A stretch of 64,000 nucleotides of DNA, from NCBI GenBank assembly GCA_004764695.1, contig SMSO01000037.1, forward strand, positions 4,896,337 through 4,960,336, written 5' to 3'. The notes beneath the pieces were generated by a model. That model did not search any database. It was given only the letters and a program-made list of their open reading frames with translations, and was not told where the DNA came from. The position numbers were made by a program, and so were the translations under genes. The DNA is from Schizochytrium sp. TIO01. Taxonomy: Eukaryota > Sar > Bigyra > Thraustochytrida > Thraustochytriidae. Shown piece after piece: positions 46,441 through 56,413 of this stretch (within the stretch, counting starts at the first letter, position 1; every line of letters starts with the position of its first letter).

Positions 46441-47037
46441 CTCTGATCAGAACTGCAAGCAAAATAAATTGCCTTGAATTCTTTCTATCAGTATGCAAAG
46501 ACCACTATCGTGAAGAACCACCTTTATGCAAAAAAAATGTCTTTTCGAACTTGGTTGTCTAGCCAAACTTGTGCCTCTGTAAACTAAAATAATTTCTTTT
46601 CCATTTTTTTTATAAGTTTAACTCTATGTTTATCAAATCACAGTAGGCTGGACAACCCCTTATGAAATATCTTTTCCGTGGCTTACCTTTGTCTCTTGCC
46701 CGCTTCAAGCAAATAGGTCCTGGGATACGCTTGCAAAGGAGAATGAAACATTTATGTCTTATCACTCGTTCATAGAGACAGTTGTCATAGCACATGCTCA
46801 AGCGTTTTTTTATACCTTCAAAATCCTCTGCTTCAAACAAGTTCGTATATCAGTTTAACTTCGGCTTTTTGAATTCAAAAATTCAAAATTCAAAATTGAT
46901 TCAAATATTTTTCAATTTCAAAAACTCAAATCGCGTGCGAGCTCCAATAAATCTCAAGCACTTTGCATTGTCAGCAATAGTAACAAGGATCACGAGCTAC
47001 AGACAAGATCAAACGCAAGATCTGCGCATCTCAGAAA
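46441..47037. other. Intergenic region upstream of HOP2
   Basis: About 0.6 kb between two genes on the same strand. It contains A/T tracts and, at about 46870-46932, four or five imperfect copies of the word ATTCAAAA within 60 bp, 105-170 bp before the HOP2 ATG. No regulator binding site is recognised. Confidence 0.5.
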
Positions 47038-47971
47038 ATGTCGGATGACGGAAACAATGAGGAAGAGATATCATACGATGCCGGTTCGCGCGCATCTGTA
47101 GCTGATTCTGCTTCAATTGCAGAAACTCAAGAAAATCAAGGCGGTGGTACAAATTTGAAAAAGAAGAAGACGAGAACGACCGGTAACGGTGCAACGAAGA
47201 CAACTAAAGCAGCAGCGGGGAGCAAAACCAAGCCTGGGAGCGAAGAGGCTGAAAACACGGTCTTGGAGTATCTCACTGCGCAATGCCGACCATATAATTC
47301 AACAAAAGTTTACGAGAACCTGCTCAAAACAATATCTCATACAATTGTAAAGAATGTACTCGTTGCTCTTGTATCCCGCGGAATGCTTCAAGAGAAGGTC
47401 GAAGGCCGAGCATCACTCTACTGGGTGACTCAAACGGATGGAAGTGACACTGTTGAAGATCGCGATGCCCTTTGCAAAAACCTTCAGCAAGAAATTGATT
47501 TAGTCAATACTGTCTTGCAAGATACTCGAGCCGACTTTGCTATTGAACAACAATCAATCGCTGCTCTTCAACAAGAGCCTGCAGACCATGATATTGACAA
47601 TGAAATTACTCTGCTTAACAAATCTGTGAGCGAAATGAGCAGAGACATTCAAAAAATTCGAAAGAGCGCGATCGAAATTCCAAGTAACGACGTTACGGAC
47701 GACAGATCTCTTGAAGACCTGCGCTGTGAACGCAAATTTTATGAAGTAAGTGCCCGCTGCTCCAAAAGGATCTTTCAATTGACTAACGCATGCTTCGGTT
47801 TTCATCTTTCAATATATTCTACTATAGAAATGGGCACGCGACCTTCGCCGTAATGTGCAAAGTTTCATAGACAATATGTCTGATAATTCAGGGAAGACGC
47901 CACAATCAATCATGGACGAAGCTGGTGTTGTGGGAGACGAGTTGGCTGCTGGATTTAAAGCAAAATCTTGA
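47038..47971 (+). CDS. HOP2: HOP2 (PSMC3IP/TBPIP) meiotic recombination protein, two exons
   Basis: The coding sequence joins 47038-47745 to 47828-47971 (236 + 47 residues, 283 in total). HOP2 pairs with MND1 and helps DMC1/RAD51 capture duplex DNA during homologous pairing in meiosis, in the nucleus. Residues 1-70 are a charged, disordered extension not typical of the family. Residues about 72-132 are the N-terminal winged helix (VLEYLTAQCRPYNSTKVYENL ... IVKNVLVALVSRGMLQEKVEGRASLYWVTQ), which matches the family's RPYSSQDVF, GKIKEKxYGKQKIYF pattern. Residues about 140-213 are the heptad-rich coiled coil that pairs with MND1. After the intron, KWARDLRRNVQSFIDNMSDNSGK and the DEAGVVGDEL segment match the family's C-terminal KxWRKRKRM and EExGIETDE region. 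Without splicing the frame runs into unrelated residues and loses this conserved end, which supports the intron. The -3 base of the ATG is A. Confidence 0.9.
47746..47827 (+). other. Spliceosomal intron in HOP2 (82 bp)
   Basis: The donor is GTAAGTG, the acceptor is TTCTACTATAG, and GACTAACGC at 47781-47789, about 40 bases before the acceptor, is a good branch-point match. Removing it joins GAA to AAATGG in frame and restores the conserved HOP2 C-terminus. This is the only intron I can define in the window and gives a model for splice signals in this organism. Confidence 0.9.
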
Positions 47972-49110
47972 TTAGGAAAGCAAACTTGCAACTTAGTCCT
48001 ATCGATAAGTTCCTATATTTCAACTATATTTTTGTTTCTCATTTGAACTTCGCTTTTAGTTTGAACATGAAATTGGTGGCTTTGAGAAGAGTAGAAGAGG
48101 TATATTAGTATAATTTATTCTGAAATTTGGTGACGAGAATGAGCACCCGCTTGTTCATTCGTTCGCCAGGAAAAAGGGGGGAGAAAGTTCAAAAGGGAAG
48201 AAAGAAGGAAGTCTGAAAAAAATGAGCGAGAAGAGATGATGAAGACATGGCAAGAGTTGTTCAAAAACTATTGTGACTACTGGAGCCTTTTGTCCATGTG
48301 AGTACTAAAGCGCGCGTGGGTTCTGGAAATGACACTATTCGTCATATTGAGATCCCCATATCTTGATTGTCTCAGAAACAAATAAAGCTTTGGTAACTTG
48401 AAGACGGTAAGGAATACTACGAAACTTCCTCCTCTGGTTAGGTCAAGTGCAGAAAGCCCTTCTTGATTCTGCAATATTTCACAAGGTTGTGTGAAATTCA
48501 TTCCAGCCCGATTTTCACGCGCATAATACTATGGCAAAAATTCGAATGCCTATGCCCTTTTTATCTGCCAGACAAGTAAGAGTCAAAGATAATGCAGCAG
48601 AGCGAGAGAATGACAATATTGTGGAGTCATTGCATCTTACCCTTAAACAGGAAAGTTGAAGCGAATTATCATGGTTGTATGTGTTTGAAGCTGGTCCTCA
48701 GTCAACAATCAGATCTGATGCTATAGTTTTTGTGAGTGAAAGCAAAAGGGCCATGTGAATCGACGCAGGCTACACTACAGCCTGTGGTGGAGAGCTACAG
48801 ATGTTATGCATGCATGAAAGTGATTGCGCCAGAGATAAACAAACATGAAGCTAGATGGTGTGAATATTGTGATCTGCTGTGAACTTAAATCAATGTCCAA
48901 CGGCAGGTCAATACCAAGGCATCATCTTCCAGAGACAATGAAGATGCAGGGCCAGAAATGGGCGTGTTCCGTACCAAAGAATCAACTCGCTTTGCATTTG
49001 GAATTTGAACAATTCAGGTCTCTAAACATAGTTTCGAACAACCGCAAGTCTGGAGTGACTTAATGATTGAGCACTAGCATATTCACACATGATGACTAGC
49101 ACATGTAAAT
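47972..49110. other. Convergent intergenic region
   Basis: About 1.1 kb between the ends of HOP2 and the PP2C gene. No gene is recognised; a 72-codon + strand frame at 48845-49063 has no similarity I can see. Confidence 0.5.
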
Positions 49111-51438
49111 CTAAGGATCGCCACTAACAGTTTTACGCAAGCGCGACGCACGAACAGCGGCTTTCACTTGTGGGCTAAGATAGGGTAAACCACCTTGCTC
49201 GCCTTTGTTCTGCTCTCCATTGCTTTCGGCGCTGCTTGCGCTTGCATTGCTCGCAACACTGCTTATGCTGCTATTGCTACTGCTACTACTGCTCTCCTTT
49301 TGGGTTGAAATTAACAAAAGGTCTGCAACACTCACGTCGGTAGCGTTGGGTGATACTGCTGTACCAGAAAGGTTTTTATCATTAGTGTTGGCAGGACTTG
49401 ATTCACGATGGACAACAGGAGGTTCAGATCCTAAATCCGAGGAGTCTTCTGAGCCAGAGTCTTCGTCATTGAATGGTTGGAGATGGAGGTGATCCATGCC
49501 AGAATCTCCTGTGGTATATGAATCTGCTTCGCCATGAAATAATTGAGACAAACTTGAAGATGCGTGACGGCCCGAACCAACGCTGTTGTGCCGAATAGCA
49601 CGCGCAACACCAAGACGAATAAGAATGACACTCACGTTATCGAGAGAACCAAGGGAGACAATACAATTGCGAACGAGGGAAATAGCAGCGTTGTCTAGAT
49701 TATGTTCCGCTGCGGGTAAAACGCCACGCACAAAGTGCACAGCCTCTTGGCTAGACATAACATCATAGACACCATCACAAGCAATAAGTACAAATTCGTC
49801 AGAAGACTCCAACTCGGTAGATGTCATGCTCGGGACAGAGCTAACCAAGGCATATGGGACTTTCATCTCTGGATCTCCAAGCGCACGAGAGACGGCAAGC
49901 ATTCCCATGACGCGACCATAAGAGACAAATCCCCCGGTGTCAACAATGCGAGCCACCTCGGCAGGAAGTGTAGCTTTGTGATCATAAGATAGGTCATAAG
50001 CAAGCCCGTTATTTCGACACAGGACTGCGCGAGAGTCACCCACGTTGGCACAGTGAAGGACACCCTGATTGAGGTCAATTGCGATGGCACAGACTGTTGT
50101 GCCTGAAGTAGTTTTGACATAGCCTTTGTTTTCGCGCTCCTCTTCCGCACGTGCAGCCAGGCTCGTTTCAACACTAATTACAGCATTGTAAAGTGCTCGG
50201 CGAATGCTCATCGATGGATTGTCCAGTTCGCCATAAAAGTAGGTTGGTAAAAGCTTGCTAGCCTCTTCTGCAGCCTCTTCTCCCCCATGGCCATCAAATA
50301 CAGCGTGGAGTGATACTTTACGACCTTTGAGCGTATGGGGAGGGAGGTCGAGGTGGTGTACGTTCCTGTGAGGTGTAGTCTTGGAGCCTTGGAAGATGGA
50401 GTTGATCACCTTGTCATGAATGACCTCAACGCCAAGGTTGGAAAGAATATTAGGAACAGGGCCACTGCTGTCACTACCGTCGTCACTGGAGTCTTCAAGC
50501 AAAGCATGTTGTTCTCCGGGAATCACTTCTGCCCCGTTGCTAAGAAAGCCGGTGAGGTGTGGGACCTCAAGTTTCCCATTACTGCTGCTGCCCGTACTGC
50601 TACTGTTACCACTAGCGGTAGTCTCAATAGGAGTTGTATTGATGCTATTATAAGCTGCAATTTGACTATTATTTGAGGTCCCACTCATCATCGTGTTAAC
50701 AGAATGCTGAACTTTCTCAGCATTCGTGTTGCCCAGAGTATTACTAATTTTCGCGTTCTTTTTGGGACTTGCTGGGGCCGATGGGGGAGGCATCCCTGAA
50801 GGAATTGCTCCAAATTCATGAGAGATTGCAGCCGAAGGGCCAACGAAGCGACCATCATCAAGGCAGACTCGGTCCTCCATTTCCTTTCGTGGCCCTTGTT
50901 CCTCGTACACTGTACTCTCCACCATGATTGGAAACGGGTCTGATCGTTTGTACCATAGAGTACTGGGAGCTAGGTCGTCCTCAGTGCGGAAGAATAGACG
51001 ACGAAGGGTATGCACAACCACCTCCAGTTCATAAGTCTCAAGCCAGCCCATGTAGCGACTTTCAAAGAGGTTGCTAATGACTCGACCGTCAGGACTCAGA
51101 CGTGGTTCACCGGTTTCTGCGTTGCGAAGGCGCAAGTCGTTCAAAATTTCTTCGTCACAATGAGTCCACCTAGCGTGTGGGCGTGCCTTTGGGAAGCCCT
51201 CGGGCAGGAGAACGTCAAAGATTACTTTAGAACGAATCCATAGGTCTCGCCATGGATGGACTTCAACAATGAATCCAGAACAGTCTTTATGAATACGAAC
51301 GCGCGTGCCAAGTCCTCCAACAGCAAAGTCTGTTGCAAGATGTTCTCCATTTTCGTTAAAGATATCTTCTAGGTGGGAAAGCTTCGCTGCAAAGCTTTGC
51401 TTTGGGTCGCGCGCATGATGCACGCCCCAGCTAGCCAT
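49111..51438 (-). CDS. PP2C-type protein phosphatase with N-terminal E2-like (UBC-fold) domain
   Basis: A 775-residue protein. Residues about 55-150 resemble a ubiquitin-conjugating-enzyme fold: VIFDVLLPEGFPKARPHARW, CDEEILNDL, then GRVISNLFESRYMGWLETYELEVVVHTLRRLFF, matching the E2 order of fP..yP..pP, ..G.vcl.., W....l..vl..i..ll. The position of the catalytic Cys is occupied by Ser/Ile (GRVISN, 118-123), so this is an E2 variant without ligase chemistry. The PP2C Mn/Mg-dependent Ser/Thr phosphatase follows, with its metal-binding motifs intact: RKEMED (184-189), FDGHGG (381-386), SGTT (445-448), GDSR (467-470), AVSRALGD (515-522), CDGVYDV (554-560) and DNVSVILI (600-607). Odd features are an insert of about 190 low-complexity Ser/Asn/Gly-rich residues between the first two motifs, which are normally about 30 apart, and an acidic, Ser-rich tail (about 640-750). 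The start ATG has A at -3 and G at +4. Phosphatase activity is expected; the targets are unknown. Confidence 0.9.
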   Translation of the reverse strand: MASWGVHHARDPKQSFAAKLSHLEDIFNENGEHLATDFAVGGLGTRVRIHKDCSGFIVEVHPWRDLWIRSKVIFDVLLPEGFPKARPHARWTHCDEEILNDLRLRNAETGEPRLSPDGRVISNLFESRYMGWLETYELEVVVHTLRRLFFRTEDDLAPSTLWYKRSDPFPIMVESTVYEEQGPRKEMEDRVCLDDGRFVGPSAAISHEFGAIPSGMPPPSAPASPKKNAKISNTLGNTNAEKVQHSVNTMMSGTSNNSQIAAYNSINTTPIETTASGNSSSTGSSSNGKLEVPHLTGFLSNGAEVIPGEQHALLEDSSDDGSDSSGPVPNILSNLGVEVIHDKVINSIFQGSKTTPHRNVHHLDLPPHTLKGRKVSLHAVFDGHGGEEAAEEASKLLPTYFYGELDNPSMSIRRALYNAVISVETSLAARAEEERENKGYVKTTSGTTVCAIAIDLNQGVLHCANVGDSRAVLCRNNGLAYDLSYDHKATLPAEVARIVDTGGFVSYGRVMGMLAVSRALGDPEMKVPYALVSSVPSMTSTELESSDEFVLIACDGVYDVMSSQEAVHFVRGVLPAAEHNLDNAAISLVRNCIVSLGSLDNVSVILIRLGVARAIRHNSVGSGRHASSSLSQLFHGEADSYTTGDSGMDHLHLQPFNDEDSGSEDSSDLGSEPPVVHRESSPANTNDKNLSGTAVSPNATDVSVADLLLISTQKESSSSSSNSSISSVASNASASSAESNGEQNKGEQGGLPYLSPQVKAAVRASRLRKTVSGDP

Positions 51439-54067
51439 GTTGCCGGTCTACAGCTATGACAGATCAATTATCTCTTGTACAAAACAGTGTGTTCCGTAAA
51501 GCTTTGCAGTTTGTTGCAAACTGGTTTATAGAGCTACTTACCACTCACTGCGATCAAGGGTAAGCGTATAATCTAACACCAGATGTGACTCGGCCAAAAC
51601 CTTCTAAGCAACAATACATACAGAGAGCAAAGAGAGCTGAAGAGTAAAAATGAAATCCTGGAGTGTAGTTTATTCCCAAGAAACGAGGTTCACGGCAGGT
51701 CGTGAGACGAGACAAAACCCACCAGAGCCAAACGAAGAGAAGAGCTTTAAAACCCACGGCTAGAAAAAAAAAATGCAAATCTAATTACAGCTCTGCAATT
51801 TTTTTGGTGAGAGTTTAAGCAGAGTCAAGGGTAAATCTGCGTGGCAAGACCTCCACAAATATGCCGTTGAGACTCTGGCCCGAAACAGATTTTATTTCTT
51901 TGATGTGACGGACTCCAAGATAAACACAAGGTCAAACGCTACGAGGCCGTTTGAGAGGAACCAGACAAGGGGACACACACCGGCAGAGGAAGGAACCAAA
52001 ATAGAGAGAGATTGGTGAGCTAGTGGACAAACTTCAAAAGCTCCTCTTGATGCTGCTATTGCGGTTGTTGTTGTTGTTGTTGTTGTGGTGGTGGTGGTGG
52101 TGGTGGTTGTTGTTGTTGTTGTTGTTGATGATGTTGCCGGTTTCTGAGCCTGCGAGGACAAGCTCAGCGGCAGCCGTATCAGCTAGCGCGGAGGCTCTCA
52201 ACGGCGCCGCGTTCCAGTACAAAGACAGATGAGGGCGAAGAGCTCGCGGCACAGTCCACCGGGCCGGCGGCTGCCGGATGGCGCTTTGCTGGTCGCGGCG
52301 CTAGCGAGTCGGAAAAAGCAGAGCGAGAGAAAAGAAAGAAAGTTGAGACGGAGAAACAAAGAAAGAAACAAAAGAAACAAAGAAAAAGAAAGACACAACT
52401 TCTATCCATTTTCTCTAATTGGGCATAGCAGTATCGGGCTCTAACCTTTTCTATATAACTAGATCTAGTACCTACCTATTTTTCACTAAGCCATGATACA
52501 GTAACAGTATCTACTAACTAGCACCTAGTAGTAAGTGCGCAGAGCTAAGCGAAAAAGAAGAAAGAGAAAGAAAAGTTGATATAGGATACGAATAAATATC
52601 TATTAGTACGTACCTACTACATAAGTATGCTAAATAAGCAAACGGGTAGCAATAGAAAATCTTTCTTTCATGGCTATTGCTGTACGTCGTGAATTGCTGC
52701 TCGCAATATTGGGATATACAGTCTGGTGCAGTTGTCTAAAAGTATGCAGATCTTGTCTTCTAGATTTTGCCGGAGTACGAAATCCAGTTGGACAGCGAAA
52801 CGGTTCTGACAAAATAGTGGTGAGGCTAGGAAAGATTTTTCTATGGCATTCGTGGTGCTAAGGTTCTTTCCCTTTTACTGATACTTTAGGGTCTCGCAAG
52901 CTGACTCTAGATAGAACCAGATAAACACCGAAGGCTGCTGCCTCAAAATATTAGTACGTACCTATGTTACCTCACTATGGTAACATGACAGAATTGGCCA
53001 GCCCAGTATTAGAGTTCTCGACCAGTTCGAATTTCAGAAGGAGTAGAGAAGAGACTCTTGCTGGTAAGGTTGATACAATGCATAGAAAGAAGCTTATCAC
53101 TTTGGATGAAGAGAAGACACCCCATAGGCTAACCAGGATCTAGCCTTAAAGCATTTATACATGACCAAATCACCTACAGAAAGATTTTCCATAAACATCC
53201 ATTGAATCGCCTGGCCTTACGCAAGTGCACATCTTCTGAAAGCGACGTTTCACTTTAAGAAATGCAAGGTTTAGATTACAGTCAATTTCCCTTTATATCC
53301 ATAATACGCAACTTTACGAGATGCCATACCTCTCATTCTGCAATTTTCAGGCAAGTGATGAGAATCAGCGATTAAAATAAAGGCGCTCGGTGCAAACAAT
53401 CAACAATATGCTGGTGAAAAGAGAGGACATGAACTTTATTTGAAGAAACGTCGTCCCTCACTAGGTACCTAGTATTAGTTGCATTAGGAGTAGTACCACC
53501 TTACTTCTTTTCTTTCATGCAACTTTTGCTGTCTTCGTGTTTTCTTCGTGTGAGAGCATTCTCTCTCACTCCTTCATAGGGTTGATTTGCTCTCCTGTTT
53601 ACTTATTCGTGTCGCAGTAGCTCTGAGCGTGGGGAGTCAGGTTGTTGCTTTGTTCTCTTGCCTCAGTGAAACTGTCGGTGCGTGTCACTGCCTGACTTTT
53701 TTTAATCTTGTGGTGTGGAAAGTCAGAATTAATCAGTTCTACATACTGAGTGCTCGTTGGGTCTAAAAAGCGCGCTTGCTTCAAGTTTGGCAAAGTCGCC
53801 CACTGGTGATTTATAGGAGGAGGTTCAAGTTGCTAGTGGATATTGTTTTTCTCACTGAGGATAGAACAATACCAAGAGCAAAGTTGTGGAACACGTGACG
53901 AGGTGCTCAAAGCGAATCAGGTTGATTCTCAGGTTTCTGCCCGCTCGTGCCTAAAAGTGCCATCAAGGGCTACTCGTTCACATACGTTGAATGTGAAAGA
54001 GGTTGAAAGTCAGAAAGGTTAAACACAGTTTCTACACTACAGTATCTTCGTGAGCTTTCTTGCGAAG
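51439..54067. other. Divergent intergenic region with GTT/GGT microsatellite
   Basis: About 2.6 kb between divergent genes. It holds a GTT/GGT run, a GAAA/AAAC-rich tract (52320-52395), and TAG/CTA/ACC-rich zones (52450-52620, 53460-53500). A 63-codon + strand frame at 52670-52861 starts with a hydrophobic stretch but has no recognisable family, so I do not call it. Confidence 0.5.
52063..52127. repeat. (GTT)n-(GGT)n-(GTT)n microsatellite
   Basis: Runs of GTT, GGT and GTT again, about 65 bp, followed by GATGATG. No coding context. Confidence 0.95.
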
Positions 54068-55129
54068 ATGGGCGTACAGCGTGTGCGAATCCCTCACATA
54101 GATTCCATGGTATCGCTAGTGTTCGGGGAGTCATTTGAAGACCGGGGGAGTATCTTTCGTGGAGCCATGATCTTCCCCGTGAAAACAGAAGCCCAAGCAA
54201 ACGCTGCTATTACATATCTACGTAGTCGTCCGGAATTTTCAGACGCCACACATCGCGTTGCAGCATACCGTACCACAGAGCGGAAAGAGTGGCGTGATGA
54301 TGATGGCGAAGATCGCGCTGGAGGCCGCTTGCGATCCACACTGAAATCAGAAAAGGTATTAGGAGCTGCCGTAGTGGTTGCTCGCTGGTATGGAGGCCAA
54401 AACCTCGGCAAGATCCGTTTCGAACACTTTGCCAACGGTGTTAAGAATGTCCTCACAGCAGCAGGACATCAACCAGATGTCCCTTTCACGGAATCCATGT
54501 GGTCACTTGCAGGGCCCGGGCATTCTCTGCAAGATCCTGGTGTTTTGCGTGACCCACTCTCTTATAAGGAGGGATCTAAAACTGAAACAGGTAGCGCTAA
54601 AAACCAGAGTGACCTTGCGACGCGTCGTGATGCTGCATTACAGGCTGCACTGCGGCGAGTTCAAGCTGCCTCTGTTCCATTACCATCGTCTTCTTCCTCT
54701 TCTTCTTCGGCTACCAAATCCGCTTTACATAAAACCAATGCGGCGTCTTCTGCAGCAGCTTTAAAGAGGAAATCAATGTCATTGGAGACACCAGACCAAA
54801 GTCTCCTAAAAGGTGTGCCAAACCCTGTATTCACAGAGGAGGGCCTCACTAAATCTCGAAGACTCGACTTAAATCCTGATGAAAAGATGGCGGCGCAGCA
54901 ATATAAAGGCATTCGAAAGAGTGCTACAACATCAGCACCTCTTCCGAAAGCTGCTATTACAGAACGATCTCTGGACCCCCAAGAAACCTACAGTGAAGCC
55001 CACACGCCTGTAGAAAGCAAGAGCAGATCTAGAAATGTAAGCGTTAGCTCCGATGTTGAGGTTGTAGAACTGGACTTTGTGTCAAAAAAAGACGATAAAC
55101 TAGATGAGGATATAATTGACCTGAGCTAG
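54068..55129 (+). CDS. IMPACT/YigZ (UPF0029) family protein with long tail
   Basis: The first ATG is at 54068 (A at -3), giving 353 residues. Residues about 18-135 form the IMPACT/YigZ N-terminal domain: SFEDRGSIFRGAMIFPVKTEAQANAAITYLRS, AtHrvAAYRTT (61-70), the DDDGEDRAGGRL block (77-88), which corresponds to the family's DDGEPsgTAG, and the signature VVVARWYGGQNLGKIRFEHFANG (102-124), matching VVtRYFGGikLG. In animals and fungi (IMPACT, Yih1) this domain is linked to an RWD domain that binds GCN1 and restrains GCN2 kinase; no RWD is present here, so a role in translation control cannot be assumed. The remaining 215 residues are disordered with Ala/Ser-rich parts. The last 25 residues contain two short hydrophobic-acidic motifs, VVEL (332-335) and IIDL (349-352), that look like SUMO-interaction motifs. 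It is convergent with the SDR gene. Confidence 0.87.
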   Translation: MGVQRVRIPHIDSMVSLVFGESFEDRGSIFRGAMIFPVKTEAQANAAITYLRSRPEFSDATHRVAAYRTTERKEWRDDDGEDRAGGRLRSTLKSEKVLGAAVVVARWYGGQNLGKIRFEHFANGVKNVLTAAGHQPDVPFTESMWSLAGPGHSLQDPGVLRDPLSYKEGSKTETGSAKNQSDLATRRDAALQAALRRVQAASVPLPSSSSSSSSATKSALHKTNAASSAAALKRKSMSLETPDQSLLKGVPNPVFTEEGLTKSRRLDLNPDEKMAAQQYKGIRKSATTSAPLPKAAITERSLDPQETYSEAHTPVESKSRSRNVSVSSDVEVVELDFVSKKDDKLDEDIIDLS

Positions 55130-55501
55130 CATTTTTATTTTTTAGCTTTCGGGTATATATATATAGAATCTATTCGAGTTGATTTGTATAGAAACGAGCC
55201 CATTTCTGCAGAGGTGTTTGGCGAATTATAGGTTCCATCTGAAACTGGCACTGGGGTCGAGCGAGGGATTTTTCTTAAATTAGGGCAATTATACAGTGTA
55301 CATAGTATCATATAAGCGCACTGTGATGGGGATATCTTGATACGAGAAGTTTTGTAACGTTATAAAGTAAAGATATGGTTTAGATTATTAAATCTTGATG
55401 CTGCAAGGATCGAGCCCTTATTAGCTGTACAGTCAATGTAAACCTCGCAGTCTCAAATGAGATTTAGAGCCAGGGGAATACATGCCAAGGGAAGTAGCTT
55501 G
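55130..55501. other. Short convergent intergenic region
   Basis: About 370 bp between the 3' ends of the IMPACT and SDR genes. It has a TATATA run (55154-55165) and AT-rich 3' flank sequence only. Confidence 0.55.
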
Positions 55502-56413
55502 CTACAGTTTGGCATTAAGTGCAGCAGCGATCGCCTTTGTGTGTAAAGAAAGGCCTAGGGCACGAGAGAGAGGCATCCATCTGTAGTTAAAGCGAGTGGT
55601 CGCATCAGTGTAAAAATGCTCTTTAAAGCGAGTCGCATTATGCACAGCCTCCCACACCGTTCCAGCAACAAGTGCCGGGCTGATGTAGGTGTCCCTATTA
55701 AGAAAGTTCCAAGAGTCGTACTGCTGAGAGTTCACCATACTTGTGTTCACGTAGAGCACGCTGACATCACAAACACGAACGCCATGCTGGGCAAGCTCCG
55801 TACGCAAACCCTCTGTGAAGGAGTAAACAAATGCTTTGGAGGCAGCATAGGTCACATGGAATGGAAATCCTCCTACAGACGATGCAGAAGCCATTGATAC
55901 AATGCAGCCTCGTGTCGCCTTCAGCGAGGGCAGGGCTGCCATAGTCATATTAATGACGCCAGAGCAATTAACATCGATAATTTTTTGTTGACGCTCCAAC
56001 GGGATACGCTCAAACTCATCAATCGTGAGAATGCCTGCATTATTGAACAAAACATCCAGAGCATTACCAGGCGCGGCCTCTAGAAAATTCTTCAAGGCCT
56101 CTTTGCATGCTTCGGGGTCACACACATCGAGCGTAGCAGTGTAAACTGATTGTGGTGATCTGCCTTTGAAGGCCTTTTCAAGGCCTTCGGCATTAACATC
56201 AAAGGCGCCTACAAACCAGCCCTTGGCCAGAAAGAGTTGGGCGGTGTTCAGGCCGATACCACTTGCTGCGCCTGTGATCAAAATGGTGCGCTTACGATCA
56301 ACAGGCTTGGAAAGCCCAGACGCAGGCTCCGTGGCTGCATCCCGCAACTCAGTGAGCATTGCTGCAGCACCTCCAGCAAGTCCCAGTAGAGCAAGCCCTT
56401 TCGTTAGCGACAT
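55502..56413 (-). CDS. Short-chain dehydrogenase/reductase (SDR), classical type
   Basis: A 303-residue NAD(P)(H)-dependent oxidoreductase. The Rossmann-fold nucleotide motif is TGAASGIG (47-54). NNAG is at 124-127. The catalytic residues Ser176, Tyr189 and Lys193 lie in SMASASSVGGFPFHVTYAASK. FDVNAEGLEK (71-80) places an Asp at the end of the second strand, which usually favours NAD(H) over NADP(H). Residues 5-20 are a hydrophobic Gly/Ala/Leu-rich segment that may be a membrane anchor or a targeting signal. The C-terminal WMPLSRALGLS segment is of the kind seen in membrane-associated SDRs. The substrate cannot be told from sequence. The start ATG has A at -3, and the next Met (19) would cut into the hydrophobic segment. 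Family assignment is certain; the specific enzyme is unknown. Confidence 0.92.
   Translation of the reverse strand: MSLTKGLALLGLAGGAAAMLTELRDAATEPASGLSKPVDRKRTILITGAASGIGLNTAQLFLAKGWFVGAFDVNAEGLEKAFKGRSPQSVYTATLDVCDPEACKEALKNFLEAAPGNALDVLFNNAGILTIDEFERIPLERQQKIIDVNCSGVINMTMAALPSLKATRGCIVSMASASSVGGFPFHVTYAASKAFVYSFTEGLRTELAQHGVRVCDVSVLYVNTSMVNSQQYDSWNFLNRDTYISPALVAGTVWEAVHNATRFKEHFYTDATTRFNYRWMPLSRALGLSLHTKAIAAALNAKL

Noticed and set aside
52670-52861. 63-codon + strand frame with a hydrophobic start
   Set aside because: Short, no recognisable family, and codon content not distinguishable from intergenic sequence.
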